Assembly: GCA_045805565.1 (NCBI GenBank)
Contig: JBJMKZ010000025.1
Span: 1-64,000 of the forward strand
DNA: 64,000 bases
DNA from: DATAEY01 sp045805565
GTDB lineage: Bacteria; Actinomycetota; Thermoleophilia; Solirubrobacterales; Solirubrobacteraceae
Direction of reading: 5' to 3'
Shown here: piece after piece, positions 40,584-49,416 of the stretch
How positions within the stretch are numbered: position 1 is the stretch's first letter
How the letters are laid out: every line of letters begins with the position of its first letter
Program-made: the position numbers and the translations under genes
Notes under the pieces: generated by a model
What the model saw: only the letters and a program-made list of their open reading frames with translations
Database searches by the model: none
Told to the model about the DNA's origin: nothing

Positions 40584-41491
40584 GCGGACAAGCCGACCGG
40601 CCGGGGAGCCCCGAAGCCGGCGTCGACAGCCGAGGCGGCGCAGGCGAGGGGGAATCGCCCGCGCAGCCGCTGCGCCGCCTCTCGTGCCCGGCGCGGGCCA
40701 TCGGCTCCGGGATAGACGCCGATCACCGTCGGTCCCGACCCGGTCACCAGGGTCGCCGCCGCGCCGTGCGCGCGCACCGCCTCCAGCGCCGGATCGATCG
40801 CCGGGCACAGCGACCGAGCCGCCGGCTCGAGGTCGTTGACCATCAGCTCCGGCGGCAGCCGGCCCTCCTGGTCGAGGACGGTCTCCAGCTCGGCCAGGCG
40901 CTCGGCCACCTCGCCAGGGCCGCGCGGCAGTCCCATCCGATCCGCCTGCGCGAACACCGCGGAGGTGGCGAGCTGCTCGGGCAGCACGGCCACCAGCAGG
41001 CCGTGGGGCGGTGGTGGGGGCAGGCGCCGCACGCGCTCGCCGGCCCCGGTGACCAGCACCGCTCCGGGCTCGAGCTGCGAGGGCACGTCGGCTCCCAGCA
41101 GCGGCGCCAGCCGTGCGAGCACGGCGGCGGCGTCCCCGTCAGCGGCGCGGGCGGCCAGGCGCAGGGTGGCGGCCGCGTCGGCCGAGCCCCCGCCCATGCC
41201 GGCCGCCACCGGGATGCGCTTGACGATCGTGAGGCGCTGGGGCGGCGCGGCCCAACCCGTGGCGCGACGAAACGCCTCGAGCGCGTCCCCGGCCAGGTTG
41301 CGTCCCTCCACGCCGGCGCACTCCAGCTCGTCGACCGGCGCGCCTGGTGGCGCAGGCGCGAGCTCCAGCTCGTCGGCCAGCGACACCGACCACAGGACGG
41401 ACACCAGCTCGTGCAGCCCGTCCGGGCGCGGGTGGCCGAGCAGCAGGCACAGGTTGACCTTGGCCGGGGCGCACGCGCGCAGGGCGCTCAA
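40580..41491 (-). CDS. ispE: 4-diphosphocytidyl-2-C-methyl-D-erythritol kinase
   Basis: This 303-residue GHMP kinase phosphorylates CDP-ME in the MEP isoprenoid pathway. CAPAKVNLCLLLG opens the protein, PVAAGMGGGSADAA is the ATP loop and LVTGSGPTVIGVYP the closing motif. The start is TTG 41491, overlapping the rsmA stop as TTGA, which matches the 4-base junctions of the neighbours. Placement in a metG-tatD-rsmA-ispE row is a common bacterial arrangement. Confidence 0.94.
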   Translation of the reverse strand: MSALRACAPAKVNLCLLLGHPRPDGLHELVSVLWSVSLADELELAPAPPGAPVDELECAGVEGRNLAGDALEAFRRATGWAAPPQRLTIVKRIPVAAGMGGGSADAAATLRLAARAADGDAAAVLARLAPLLGADVPSQLEPGAVLVTGAGERVRRLPPPPPHGLLVAVLPEQLATSAVFAQADRMGLPRGPGEVAERLAELETVLDQEGRLPPELMVNDLEPAARSLCPAIDPALEAVRAHGAAATLVTGSGPTVIGVYPGADGPRRAREAAQRLRGRFPLACAASAVDAGFGAPRPVGLSA

Positions 41492-42351
41492 CCGATCCTC
41501 CTCCACAGCTCGCGGAACTCCTCGGGGGCCAGCCGCTGCGCCCGCTCGTCGGCCGGATGCCCCATCTCCTCCAGGGCGGCACGGGCGCGGTCCCGCACGC
41601 CGGCCTCGGCCCCGCGGCTCAGCGCCAGCGAGCCGGCCAAAGCCTTGCGGCGATGGGCGAACGCCCCGCGCACCAGCGCCCGCAGGCCGGCGGGCAGGTC
41701 GCCGCCATCGGGGCGCCGGCGCAGGCGCACCAGGACGGAGTCGACGTTGGGCACCGGATGGAACACCGTCCGCGAGACGCGCCGCAGCAGGCGGACGTCG
41801 CATGCCAGCTGCGCCACCACCGACGGCGTGCCGTAGGCGGCGCTGCCGGGAGGGGCCGCCAGGCGCTCGCCAACCTCGCGCTGGACCATCGCCACCCATA
41901 GCCTGCAGCCCGGCAGCTCCTCCACCGTGCGCAGGATCACGCCGGCCGCGATCCCGTACGGGAGGTTGCCGACCAGCTTTCCGGGCGCCGGCGAAAGCGC
42001 GCGCAGGTCGACCTCCATCGCGTCGCCCAGGTGCAGCGTCGCGTTGGGGTGCGGGTCGAGCGCGTCGCGCAGCGCGGGCTCCAGCCGCGGGTCGACCTCC
42101 ACCACGTGGACGTGGGCCACCCGAGCCGCCAGGTACTCGGACAGGACCCCCAGGCCGCCGCCGATCTCCACCACCACGTCGCCGCCATCGAGCTCGGCCG
42201 CCTGGCCGATCACCTCGAGCAGGTTCGAGTCGACGAGGAAGTTTTGGCCGAGCTCACGGTTGGGACGCACGCCGAATCGCCTCAGTCGGCGCAGGCTGGG
42301 CTGCGAGGGCAGGACGTGGGCACCGGCCCCCGGGGAGCGGCGGGCGATCAC
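41488..42351 (-). CDS. rsmA: 16S rRNA dimethyladenosine transferase
   Basis: This 287-residue KsgA methylates two adjacent adenosines near the 3' end of 16S rRNA. Visible are the N-terminal LGQNFLVD, the SAM-binding EIGGGLGVLSEYL, the acidic VVEVDPRLE, and GNLPYGIA (the catalytic NLPY). The C-terminal helical domain contains AFAHRRKALAGSL. GTG 42351 overlaps the tatD stop (GTGA). Confidence 0.95.
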   Translation of the reverse strand: MIARRSPGAGAHVLPSQPSLRRLRRFGVRPNRELGQNFLVDSNLLEVIGQAAELDGGDVVVEIGGGLGVLSEYLAARVAHVHVVEVDPRLEPALRDALDPHPNATLHLGDAMEVDLRALSPAPGKLVGNLPYGIAAGVILRTVEELPGCRLWVAMVQREVGERLAAPPGSAAYGTPSVVAQLACDVRLLRRVSRTVFHPVPNVDSVLVRLRRRPDGGDLPAGLRALVRGAFAHRRKALAGSLALSRGAEAGVRDRARAALEEMGHPADERAQRLAPEEFRELWRRIG

Positions 42352-43097
42352 CAACCGAACACCTCGGCGGCGTTGCGCTCCAGGGTCGCCTCGAGCACCC
42401 GGTAACCGGTCCCCCGGACTTCCGCCAGCGACCGAGCGGTGTGGACGACATGGGCGGGCTCGTTCTCGCGCCCCCGAACCGGCTGGGGCGCCAGGAACGG
42501 CGAATCGGTCTCCACTAGCAGCCGGCCGTCGGGCACCCGGGCGGCCGCCTGGCGCAGGTCGTGGGCGGACGGGTAGGTGAGATTGCCGGCGAACGAGATC
42601 CAGTAGCCGCGCTCCAGGCAGTCGTCGACACGGTCGGACATTGAGAAGCAGTGCATCACGACCGCCACCCCCGCGGCGCGCTGATCGAGGGCGGCAAGCG
42701 TGGGGTCGGCGGCGTCGCGGGTGTGGATCACCAGCGGCTTGCCGGCCTCGCGCGCCAGCTCGATCTGCGCGGCGAACGCCCGCATCTGGTCGGGGCGCGA
42801 CGCGTGGTCGCGGTGGTAGTCCAGACCCGTCTCGCCGATCGCCGCGCAGCGCCGGTGCGCGGCCAGCGCCCGCAGCTCGGCGAGGTCCGCGTCGTCGAAG
42901 CCGGTGGCGTGGTTGGGGTGGCGGCCGATCGCCGCCCACACCTGCGGGAACGCCTCGGCGGCGGCGAGAGCGGCGCGGCACGACGCCCCGTCTATCCCGA
43001 TGGCCAGCACCCGACCCACGCCGGCCGCCTGCGCGTCGGCGACCACGTCGGCGTCGCCCCGGCCGCACATGTCCAGGTGCGCGTGGGAGTCGATCAC
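42348..43097 (-). CDS. tatD: TatD family metal-dependent deoxyribonuclease
   Basis: This 249-residue TIM-barrel hydrolase carries the metal ligands in DSHAHLDMC, the Glu of GETGLDYHRD, the His residues in IHTRDA and VMHCFSM and the Asp in VETDSPFLAP. It is a 3'-5' nuclease used in repair and quality control. ATG 43097 overlaps the metG stop (ATGA), and its stop overlaps the rsmA start. Confidence 0.93.
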   Translation of the reverse strand: MIDSHAHLDMCGRGDADVVADAQAAGVGRVLAIGIDGASCRAALAAAEAFPQVWAAIGRHPNHATGFDDADLAELRALAAHRRCAAIGETGLDYHRDHASRPDQMRAFAAQIELAREAGKPLVIHTRDAADPTLAALDQRAAGVAVVMHCFSMSDRVDDCLERGYWISFAGNLTYPSAHDLRQAAARVPDGRLLVETDSPFLAPQPVRGRENEPAHVVHTARSLAEVRGTGYRVLEATLERNAAEVFGW

Positions 43098-44593
43098 GAC
43101 TTGGGGAAGAGCGGCTCGAGCGCCGCCACGCGGGCTCCGCCGCCCCGAGCGCCGAACCCGGCGGCCTCGAGCTCCAGCTCGGGCTGCCCGAGCGCCTCCA
43201 GCAGGCGCCCCGCGCTGTGCGGGATGTAGGCGTGCAGCAGCACGGCCACCACCCGCAGGCCCTCGGCCAGCGAGCGCAGCGTCACGTCCAGCTCACCCGA
43301 CCCCTCCTCCTCCCTGGCCAGCCGCCAGGGCGCCCGCTCCTCGACGTAGCGATTGAGCCTGCGCACCCGCTGCCAGACCTCGTCGAGCGCGCCGGTGATG
43401 TCGGCCCGATCGAGCTGGGCCTGAACCCGGGCGGCGAGCCCCTCGAAGTCGGCGGCGACCTCGGGGTCGATCCCGACGTCCGGCACCACCCCGGCGCGAT
43501 ATCGCTGCACCATCGCCAGCGTACGGCTCGCTAGGTTGCCCAGCTCGTTGGCGAGCTCGGTCTCGTAGCGGGTCTCGAAGTCCGCGGTCGACACCGATCC
43601 GTCCTGCCCGAACGAGACGTCGCGAAAGCAGTAGTAGCGCAGCGCGTCGGCGCCGAATCGCTCGATCACCGCCATCGGGTCGAGCACGTTCCCCAGCGAC
43701 TTGGACATCTTCTCTCCCTGCATGAGCAGGAACCCGTGCACGAACAGGTGCCGCGGAACCTCGTAGCCGGCGGCCATCAACAGCGCCGGCCAGTAGACCG
43801 CGTGGAACTTGAGGATGTCCTTGCCGATCAGCTGGAAGCTGGCCGGCCAGTAGCGGGCAACGAGGTCAGCGCCCGGCCGGGCATAGGTCAGCGCCGTGAC
43901 GTAATTGAGCAGCGCGTCGAACCACACGTAGAACACCTGCGATTCGTCCCAGGGGACGGGCACCCCCCAGGTGATCTTGGCCCGGCTCAGCGACACGTCG
44001 GCCAGCCCCTGCCGGATGAACGCGAGCGCCTCGTTGAATCGCGTCTCGGGGAGCACGAAGTCGGGGCGCTCGGCGTACAGCCGCTCGAGCGCCTCCTGGA
44101 AGGAGGACAGCCGGAAGAAGTAGTTCTCCTCCTGCTGCCACTCGAGCGGGATCCCGTGAATGGGACAGGTGTTGTCCGGCCCCAGCTCGGTCTCGCTCTT
44201 GAAGTCCGCGCAGCGCGGGCAGTACCAGCCCTCGTAAGTGCCGGCGTAGACGTGGCCGTTGTCGTTGACCTGCTGGAGGATCTCCTGCACCTTGGCCTCG
44301 TGCTCGGGGTCGGTGGTGCGGATGAAGAAGTCGTTGGACACCCCGGCGCGCGCCATCAGCTCGCGGAATCGCGGGGCATTGCTGTCACCGAGCTCGCGCG
44401 GGGTGATCCCCTCCCGCTCGGCCGCCTGCACGACGGGTTCGCCGTGCTCGTCGGTCCCGGTGAGGAAGAACACGTCCTCGCCACGTTGGCGCATGTGCCG
44501 GGCCAGGATGTCGGCGCCGATCGTCGTGTACGCGTGGCCCAGGTGGGGCGCCGCGTTGACGTAGTAGATCGGCGTGGTCACGTAGAACGACAC
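43094..44593 (-). CDS. metG: Methionyl-tRNA synthetase
   Basis: This 499-residue class I synthetase has the HIGH-like PHLGHAYTT, the zinc-binding CPRC pair and a CPIH pair in the insertion, and KMSKSLGNVLDP. It ends after the anticodon-binding helices without the C-terminal tRNA-binding domain seen in some forms. The start is GTG 44593, with a TAGCCT box 9 bases upstream (44603-44608, minus strand). It heads the row metG-tatD-rsmA-ispE-DedA/PAP2-small membrane protein, all joined by 4-base overlaps. Confidence 0.96.
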   Translation of the reverse strand: MSFYVTTPIYYVNAAPHLGHAYTTIGADILARHMRQRGEDVFFLTGTDEHGEPVVQAAEREGITPRELGDSNAPRFRELMARAGVSNDFFIRTTDPEHEAKVQEILQQVNDNGHVYAGTYEGWYCPRCADFKSETELGPDNTCPIHGIPLEWQQEENYFFRLSSFQEALERLYAERPDFVLPETRFNEALAFIRQGLADVSLSRAKITWGVPVPWDESQVFYVWFDALLNYVTALTYARPGADLVARYWPASFQLIGKDILKFHAVYWPALLMAAGYEVPRHLFVHGFLLMQGEKMSKSLGNVLDPMAVIERFGADALRYYCFRDVSFGQDGSVSTADFETRYETELANELGNLASRTLAMVQRYRAGVVPDVGIDPEVAADFEGLAARVQAQLDRADITGALDEVWQRVRRLNRYVEERAPWRLAREEEGSGELDVTLRSLAEGLRVVAVLLHAYIPHSAGRLLEALGQPELELEAAGFGARGGGARVAALEPLFPKS

Positions 44594-44704
44594 GGGCGGC
44601 CAAGGCTATCGGGGGGCCTGCCGGCGCTCGGTCGAGGCGGGAGCGCGATCGACCGCGTCGACGAGCCTCTCTCGCCGAGCGCCGCCGGTGCGTCGGCGAT
44701 CGGG

Positions 44705-45445
44705 CTAGGCCGCCCCGAAGACCTCTCGCAGCACCACGTTGAGGTCGCGCAGCGCCTGGGCGCCGTCGCCGACGAACGTCGAGCCGTGCATCGCGGCGAG
44801 CGTGCGGGGCTCGAGGGCCGCCAGCCTCTGCAGCACGCGGTCGGCCCGGCTCGTATACGGGACGTAGTCGGCGAGGATGCCCGCCTCGTACTCCAGCAGT
44901 GAGGCCCGCGCCCGTTCGATGACATCCGAGTGGGTGACCGGGTCACAGGGGCCGTTCTGGTGCATGAGGTCGGAGCACAGCAGTGTGCGATTGGTCTCTT
45001 CGAAGAGCACGCCGGCATCCCAGCCGTGGGGAAGTTGTGCCGTGCGACAGAAGCGGAACCGGTAGCGGCCCGTGGCCAGGACCTCCTCGTCGGCCATCCC
45101 CCGCGCCTCTCGCACCGCACTGGTGAAGTCCCGGTTGACGAGCGCTCCGAGCTGGCTGCAGACGGGCTCGGCGTGGGGAGCGATCGCCAGCCACTCCGGC
45201 AGGGCGCCGCATTCGTCTGACTCCGTATGGCTGAACCCGATCCAGCGGATCGTCGACGGGTCGATCACCGTCGACACGCCCTCGCGGACGAGCGGGAACA
45301 TGTCCTTCAGCCCGGTGTGGAACAGCAGCGGCTGGTCGTCGTCGACCAGGAAGTGGTTGAACTGGAGGTTGAACTCCGGGGCGAAGATCGAGATCCGATA
45401 CAGGTCCGCGGCCACCTCGGTGACGACAGGTTCCGGCTGCGCCAT
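44705..45445 (-). CDS. Metallo-beta-lactamase-fold protein of the flavodiiron/ODP type
   Basis: The 246-residue protein has a flavodiiron-like iron site: FSHTESDECG gives the H-x-E-x-D ligands, with PHGWDAG, CSDLMHQ and AAMHGSTF supplying later ligands. There is no flavodoxin domain, so it resembles ODP-type oxygen sensors or orphan diiron hydrolases. ATG 45445 follows GGGAGGAG. It is separated from metG by 111 bases that show no other feature. Substrate unknown. Confidence 0.75.
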   Translation of the reverse strand: MAQPEPVVTEVAADLYRISIFAPEFNLQFNHFLVDDDQPLLFHTGLKDMFPLVREGVSTVIDPSTIRWIGFSHTESDECGALPEWLAIAPHAEPVCSQLGALVNRDFTSAVREARGMADEEVLATGRYRFRFCRTAQLPHGWDAGVLFEETNRTLLCSDLMHQNGPCDPVTHSDVIERARASLLEYEAGILADYVPYTSRADRVLQRLAALEPRTLAAMHGSTFVGDGAQALRDLNVVLREVFGAA

Positions 45446-45594
45446 CGCTCCTCCCTTGGGTTTTCGTGCCAAGTCCCCACGCCATCCGCGGGGCCCGGAC
45501 CGGGCCCTCTCGATGGGCGGTCCCGATCGACTGTAACGGGCGCCTCCGGGTAGCGGGCCGGCCTCGACCCGACGCGCGGGGAGGCGGCCGACGG

Positions 45595-46359
45595 TCACGG
45601 TCGCGCGCGAAGACGGGCGGGCGCGACCGTGGTGGCGCGCCCAGCGGCCCGCCTGCGCTGGCGGCGAGCGCGCACCAGCCGGGTGGGGGCGGCGGCCGCG
45701 ACCAGGCCCAGCCCGGCCCATGCCGGCCAGGGCAGCACGGGCGGACGGGGCGCGGGCGTCGACCGGCGCGAGATGGCGGGGGTCGGCTCGGGCACCCGCG
45801 ACAACGGACGCGAGGCGGACTCGAGCGGCGGACGTCCAGGCGGCGTGGCCCGGCGCGCCCGGGTGGGCACGGCGGAAATCGGGGGCGATCCGGGCTCGCC
45901 CAGCAGCGACAGCGGATCCACGTATGCGAATCGCCTGCCCGTCCAGCGGGCGCCGAAGTGCAGGTGGGCGACGGCGGAGCGGGGGCGACCGCTTCGCCCC
46001 ACCGCTCCCAGGCGGTCACCGATTCCCACACGCTGGCCGCGCCGCACGTCGATCGAGCTGAGGTGCAGATACGAGGCGGTGAGGCGGCCGCAGGCGACGC
46101 TGACCGTTCGCCCCGCGGTGGCGGCGAAGCCCGCGAAGGTGACCCTCCCCGGGCAGGCGCTGCGCACCGGCGTCCGCACCGGCGCCGCGATGTCGATCCC
46201 GCGGTGCTGGCCGGCGGTAAACGGGTCCGGTCCCGTCCTGAACGGCGCGACCACCGCCCCCCGTACCGGCCACCGCCAGGTCCCCGCCGCCGCCGCGCCC
46301 GTACCCGACAAGCAGGCGATGGCCGATCCGAGCAGGATGGCGGCGATCACACGGGGCAC
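45595..46359 (-). CDS. M23-family peptidase, secreted
   Basis: The 254-residue precursor has a signal peptide (1-26), a LytM domain (about 28-150) with QHRGIDIAA (His, Asp), SYLHLSS and AHLHFGAR as metal/catalytic residues, then a long Pro/Arg/Thr-rich tail with a second hydrophobic stretch (about 212-228, WPAWAGLGLVAAAA). It would act on cell-wall peptides. The start is GTG 46359. TAGGCT (46366-46371, minus strand) ends 6 bases away, so the mRNA should be leaderless. Confidence 0.88.
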   Translation of the reverse strand: MPRVIAAILLGSAIACLSGTGAAAAGTWRWPVRGAVVAPFRTGPDPFTAGQHRGIDIAAPVRTPVRSACPGRVTFAGFAATAGRTVSVACGRLTASYLHLSSIDVRRGQRVGIGDRLGAVGRSGRPRSAVAHLHFGARWTGRRFAYVDPLSLLGEPGSPPISAVPTRARRATPPGRPPLESASRPLSRVPEPTPAISRRSTPAPRPPVLPWPAWAGLGLVAAAAPTRLVRARRQRRRAAGRATTVAPARLRARP

Positions 46360-46365
46360 GGTTCG

Positions 46366-46371
46366 AGCCTA
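46366..46371 (-). promoter_or_regulatory. -10 box, leaderless M23 peptidase promoter
   Basis: TAGGCT on the minus strand, with 6 bases to GTG 46359. Confidence 0.4.
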
Positions 46372-46429
46372 GGCCCGCGCCGGGCGTCGCTCGGCGATGG
46401 CGCGCCATTCGGCTCACTCGCGCAGCGGG

Positions 46430-46448
46430 GCGCGCGCAGAGCGCGCGC
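46430..46448 (-). terminator. GC hairpin after rsmI
   Basis: GCGCGCGC, a 3-base AGA loop and GCGCGCGC form an 8-base stem 6 bases past the rsmI stop at 46454. There is no U-tract, and the alternating CG sequence could arise by composition. Confidence 0.35.
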
Positions 46449-46453
46449 AGCCC

Positions 46454-47302
46454 TCAACCGGCCTCGCCACCGGTGAGGGCGCGGTAGAGCCGGTTGGCGG
46501 ACACGCCGGTCAGCTGCGCCACCACGGCTGCGGCCGGACGGGGCTTGGCTCCGGCCTCCACCAGCCGCCGCAACGCCCCGAGCGCGGGTCCCGGATCGGG
46601 GCCGCGCGGGGGCGCCGCGCCCACGACCAGCACCACCTCTCCCTTTGGCGCGGAGCCCCGGTAGCGCCCCGCCAGCTCGCCCGCGGTGCCCCGCACCACC
46701 TCCTCGTGCGCCTTGGTCAGCTCCCGGCAGACCGCCACCGGACGCTCGGGGTCGATCTCCGCCAGCAGCGCCAGCGAGGCCGCCACGCGACGGGGCGACT
46801 CGAAGGCCACCAGCGTCTCGTCGGCCTCGAGCAGCTCGGCCAGGTCGGCACGCCGGCGCGGCAGGAAGCCCTCGAACCGCCAGCGGTCGGCCGGCAGCGC
46901 GGAGGCGACCAGGGCGGCGAGCACGGCGGAGGGCCCCGGCAGCACCTCGACCGCCAGGCCCGCGGCCACGCAGGCGCGCACCAGGACGAATCCCGGGTCC
47001 GACACCAGCGGCATGCCGGCGTCGGAGACCAGGGCCACCACCCCGCCGGCGCGCATGCGCTCCACCAGCTCGCCGGCCCGGCGGTCCTCGTTGTGCTCGT
47101 GGTAGGTGACGAGCCTGGCCCGGACCCCATAGCGGTCGAGCAGCACCCGGGTGCGGTGCGTGTGCTCGCAGGCCACGACATCCGCCTCGCGCAGCGCCGC
47201 CAGGGCGCGCAGCGTGATGTCCTCGAGGTTCCCGATCGGCGTGGGACACACGACCAGCCTCCCCGTCACCCGGCCGGCGGCGGCGCCGCGGGCCGCGTTC
47301 AC
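46454..47302 (-). CDS. rsmI: 16S rRNA (cytidine-2'-O)-methyltransferase
   Basis: This 282-residue tetrapyrrole-methylase-fold enzyme modifies C1402 of 16S rRNA. CPTPIGNLEDIT and CEHTHRTRVLL at the N-terminus, SDAGMPLVSDPG and LPGPSAVLAALVAS in the SAM region, and the C-terminal helical domain (LTGVSANRLYRALT) are typical. GTG 47302 overlaps the stop of the ROK gene (GTGA). Confidence 0.93.
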   Translation of the reverse strand: MNAARGAAAGRVTGRLVVCPTPIGNLEDITLRALAALREADVVACEHTHRTRVLLDRYGVRARLVTYHEHNEDRRAGELVERMRAGGVVALVSDAGMPLVSDPGFVLVRACVAAGLAVEVLPGPSAVLAALVASALPADRWRFEGFLPRRRADLAELLEADETLVAFESPRRVAASLALLAEIDPERPVAVCRELTKAHEEVVRGTAGELAGRYRGSAPKGEVVLVVGAAPPRGPDPGPALGALRRLVEAGAKPRPAAAVVAQLTGVSANRLYRALTGGEAG

Positions 47303-48279
47303 GCCGCCCGCCGTCCCAGCTCGTCCCAGGCCATCGCGCCGGCCCCGATCATCCCGGCCTCGGGCCCCAGCCGCGCGGCCACGATCCGCACCGTGTCCCG
47401 CGCCGGCGGCAGGGCCCGGCCTGCGACCTCGGCGCGCGCCGGCTCCAGCAGCAGCTCGCCGGCGCCCATCACCCCTCCCCCCATGACGACGACCTCGGGG
47501 TTGAAGGCGTTGACGAAGCTGGCGATGCCCACTCCCAGCCGCCGCCCGATGAGCGCCACCACCTCCCGCGCGAGCGGGTCGCCGTCGTGGGCGAGCTCGG
47601 TCACCAGCGCGCCCGTGAGCTCGCGACCCGAGGCGTCGAGCCGCCCGAGCTCGGACTCGGGGCGGGCTTGCGCGGCTGCCCGGGCCTCGCGTTCGAGCGC
47701 CGTGCCCGAAGCCACCGCCTCCAGGCAGCCGCGGTTCGGACAGTTCCCCTGGCAGGGCGGCCCGTCCATGTCGACCACCGTGTGTCCGAGCTCGGCGCCC
47801 GCCCCCAGCCACCCGCGATACAGCCGGCCGTCGAGGATCAGCCCGCCCCCGATACCGGTGCCGATGGTGAGCATCACCGCGTGCGACGTCTCCCGCGCCG
47901 CGCCGGCGCGGTGCTCGGCGAGCGCGGCGAGGTTGGAGTCGTTGTCGAAGAACGCCGGCATGCCGAGCCGGTCGGCCATGACGTCGCCGAACGCGATGCC
48001 CGCCAGGGGCAGGTTGACCGCCTGGACGGCCATTCCGCGGCCGCGGTCGATCGTGCACGGGATTCCGAACCCGGCCGCCTCGATCGGGCCCTCGGTCGCG
48101 TCGCGCACCTCCTCGACGGCCTCGACCGCCGCCTCGAGAACCCCGTCCTGATCGAGCCCGGGCAGCCGGCGGTGCGCACGGTGGTGGACGTTGAGCTGCG
48201 CGTCGATGGCGCCGGCCAGCAGCTTCGTGCCCCCCATGTCGACGCCGACAACGCACGGCGCTGGCATGTCGGCCACCAT
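47299..48279 (-). CDS. ROK-family glucokinase
   Basis: The 326-residue sugar kinase has the ATP loop VGVDMGGTKLLAG, the catalytic FDNDSNLAAL region, GTGIGGGLI and the ROK zinc site GHTVVDMDGP with CQGNCPNRGCLE. Glucose is the likely substrate by family. ATG 48279 is used; ATG 48267 is an equally possible start because a GGTGG lies 7 bases before it. It is divergent from the LCP gene, 10 bases apart, so the promoters overlap. Confidence 0.88.
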   Translation of the reverse strand: MVADMPAPCVVGVDMGGTKLLAGAIDAQLNVHHRAHRRLPGLDQDGVLEAAVEAVEEVRDATEGPIEAAGFGIPCTIDRGRGMAVQAVNLPLAGIAFGDVMADRLGMPAFFDNDSNLAALAEHRAGAARETSHAVMLTIGTGIGGGLILDGRLYRGWLGAGAELGHTVVDMDGPPCQGNCPNRGCLEAVASGTALEREARAAAQARPESELGRLDASGRELTGALVTELAHDGDPLAREVVALIGRRLGVGIASFVNAFNPEVVVMGGGVMGAGELLLEPARAEVAGRALPPARDTVRIVAARLGPEAGMIGAGAMAWDELGRRAA

Positions 48280-48289
48280 ACACCGCCGT

Positions 48290-49408
48290 ATGAGCGACGA
48301 CCCAGGCCGCTCACCGCCCCCCGCGCAGCGCCGGGAGAGCCCGAAGGCGCGGCCGGAATACAAGGTCTACCGCTCGCGGCCCCGCCTGCTCGAGAGGCGC
48401 AGCGGCCGGCCGGAATTCAGCGGGCCCGGGACACTGCGCGGGCACGCCGGCCGCCGGCGGGTGGGGCCGCCCCCGGCCCGGCGCGCGCTTCGCTACCTGG
48501 CGGCGGCGCTGGGGGTGTGGCTCGTGCTCTCGCTCGTGCTCTTCCTGATCAGCGCCCAGATCGAGGAGTCCAAGACGCCCAGCTCCGCGGAGCGCGCGCT
48601 CGACATCGGCGGCATCATGCCGTTCGCCCCCAACACCATCCTGGTGCTGGGCTCAGACGCCCGGGCCCGCGGCACGCACGAGGGGGGCGCCAACGTGGTC
48701 GGCCAGCCCAGCCGCTCCGACACGATCATGCTCCTGCGCGCCGGCGGCCTTACCAGCGCCCGGCTGTCGATCCCGCGCGACACCGTCGTCGACATCCCGG
48801 GCCACGGACCGGACAAGGTGAACGCCGCGTACGCGATCGGCGGGCCCGCCCTGGCGATCACCACGATCAAGCGGTACCTGGGCATCGACGTCAACCACCT
48901 GATCGAGGTCAACTTCGCCAACTTCCCGCGGTTCATCGACGCCCTGGGAGGCATCAACGTGCAGACCCGCTGCGTGAAGGCCCGGCTGGACGGCGGCGAC
49001 TCCAACGGCGGGACCACGATCAACCTGCACAGCGGGACCCACCACCTCGACGGTCGCCACGCCCTGGGCCTGGCCCGCGTGCGCAAGAACTCCTGCGCGC
49101 CGGCGGAGGGCGACATCGAGCGTGCCGCCCGCCAGCAGGCGATCCTCAGCGCCATCAAGCGGCGGCTGATCTCGCCGGCCACCCTGCTTCGGCTTCCATG
49201 GGTGTCGTGGGCGGCGCCGAAGGCGATCCGCACAGACATGAGCGGGCCGACGCTGCTCGCCCTGTTCGTGGCGATCGAGACATCCGGCTCGCCGCCCACC
49301 CGCGTCCTGCACGCGAGCGGCTTCGCCACGACTCCGGGGGGCGGCGCAGGGTTGACGGTCTCCGACGAGGACCGCCGAGTCGCGGTGCGCCGCTTCCTGG
49401 GCGGCTGA
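48290..49408 (+). CDS. LytR-CpsA-Psr (LCP) family protein
   Basis: The 372-residue protein has a basic cytoplasmic N-terminus (1-65), one membrane span (about 66-90, LAAALGVWLVLSLVLFLIS) and an extracytoplasmic LCP domain (about 115-320): VLGSDAR, SDTIMLLRAG, LSIPRDTVVDIPGHG and DKVNAAYAIGG carry the Asp and Arg residues typical of the pyrophosphate-lipid site. It would attach wall glycopolymers to peptidoglycan. ATG 48290 is chosen. Confidence 0.92.
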   Translation: MSDDPGRSPPPAQRRESPKARPEYKVYRSRPRLLERRSGRPEFSGPGTLRGHAGRRRVGPPPARRALRYLAAALGVWLVLSLVLFLISAQIEESKTPSSAERALDIGGIMPFAPNTILVLGSDARARGTHEGGANVVGQPSRSDTIMLLRAGGLTSARLSIPRDTVVDIPGHGPDKVNAAYAIGGPALAITTIKRYLGIDVNHLIEVNFANFPRFIDALGGINVQTRCVKARLDGGDSNGGTTINLHSGTHHLDGRHALGLARVRKNSCAPAEGDIERAARQQAILSAIKRRLISPATLLRLPWVSWAAPKAIRTDMSGPTLLALFVAIETSGSPPTRVLHASGFATTPGGGAGLTVSDEDRRVAVRRFLGG

Positions 49409-49416
49409 CGGCGACC

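Noticed and set aside
46430..46448. Z-DNA or origin-like element
   Set aside because: It is a short alternating CG hairpin after a stop codon. No DnaA boxes or AT-rich region are present.
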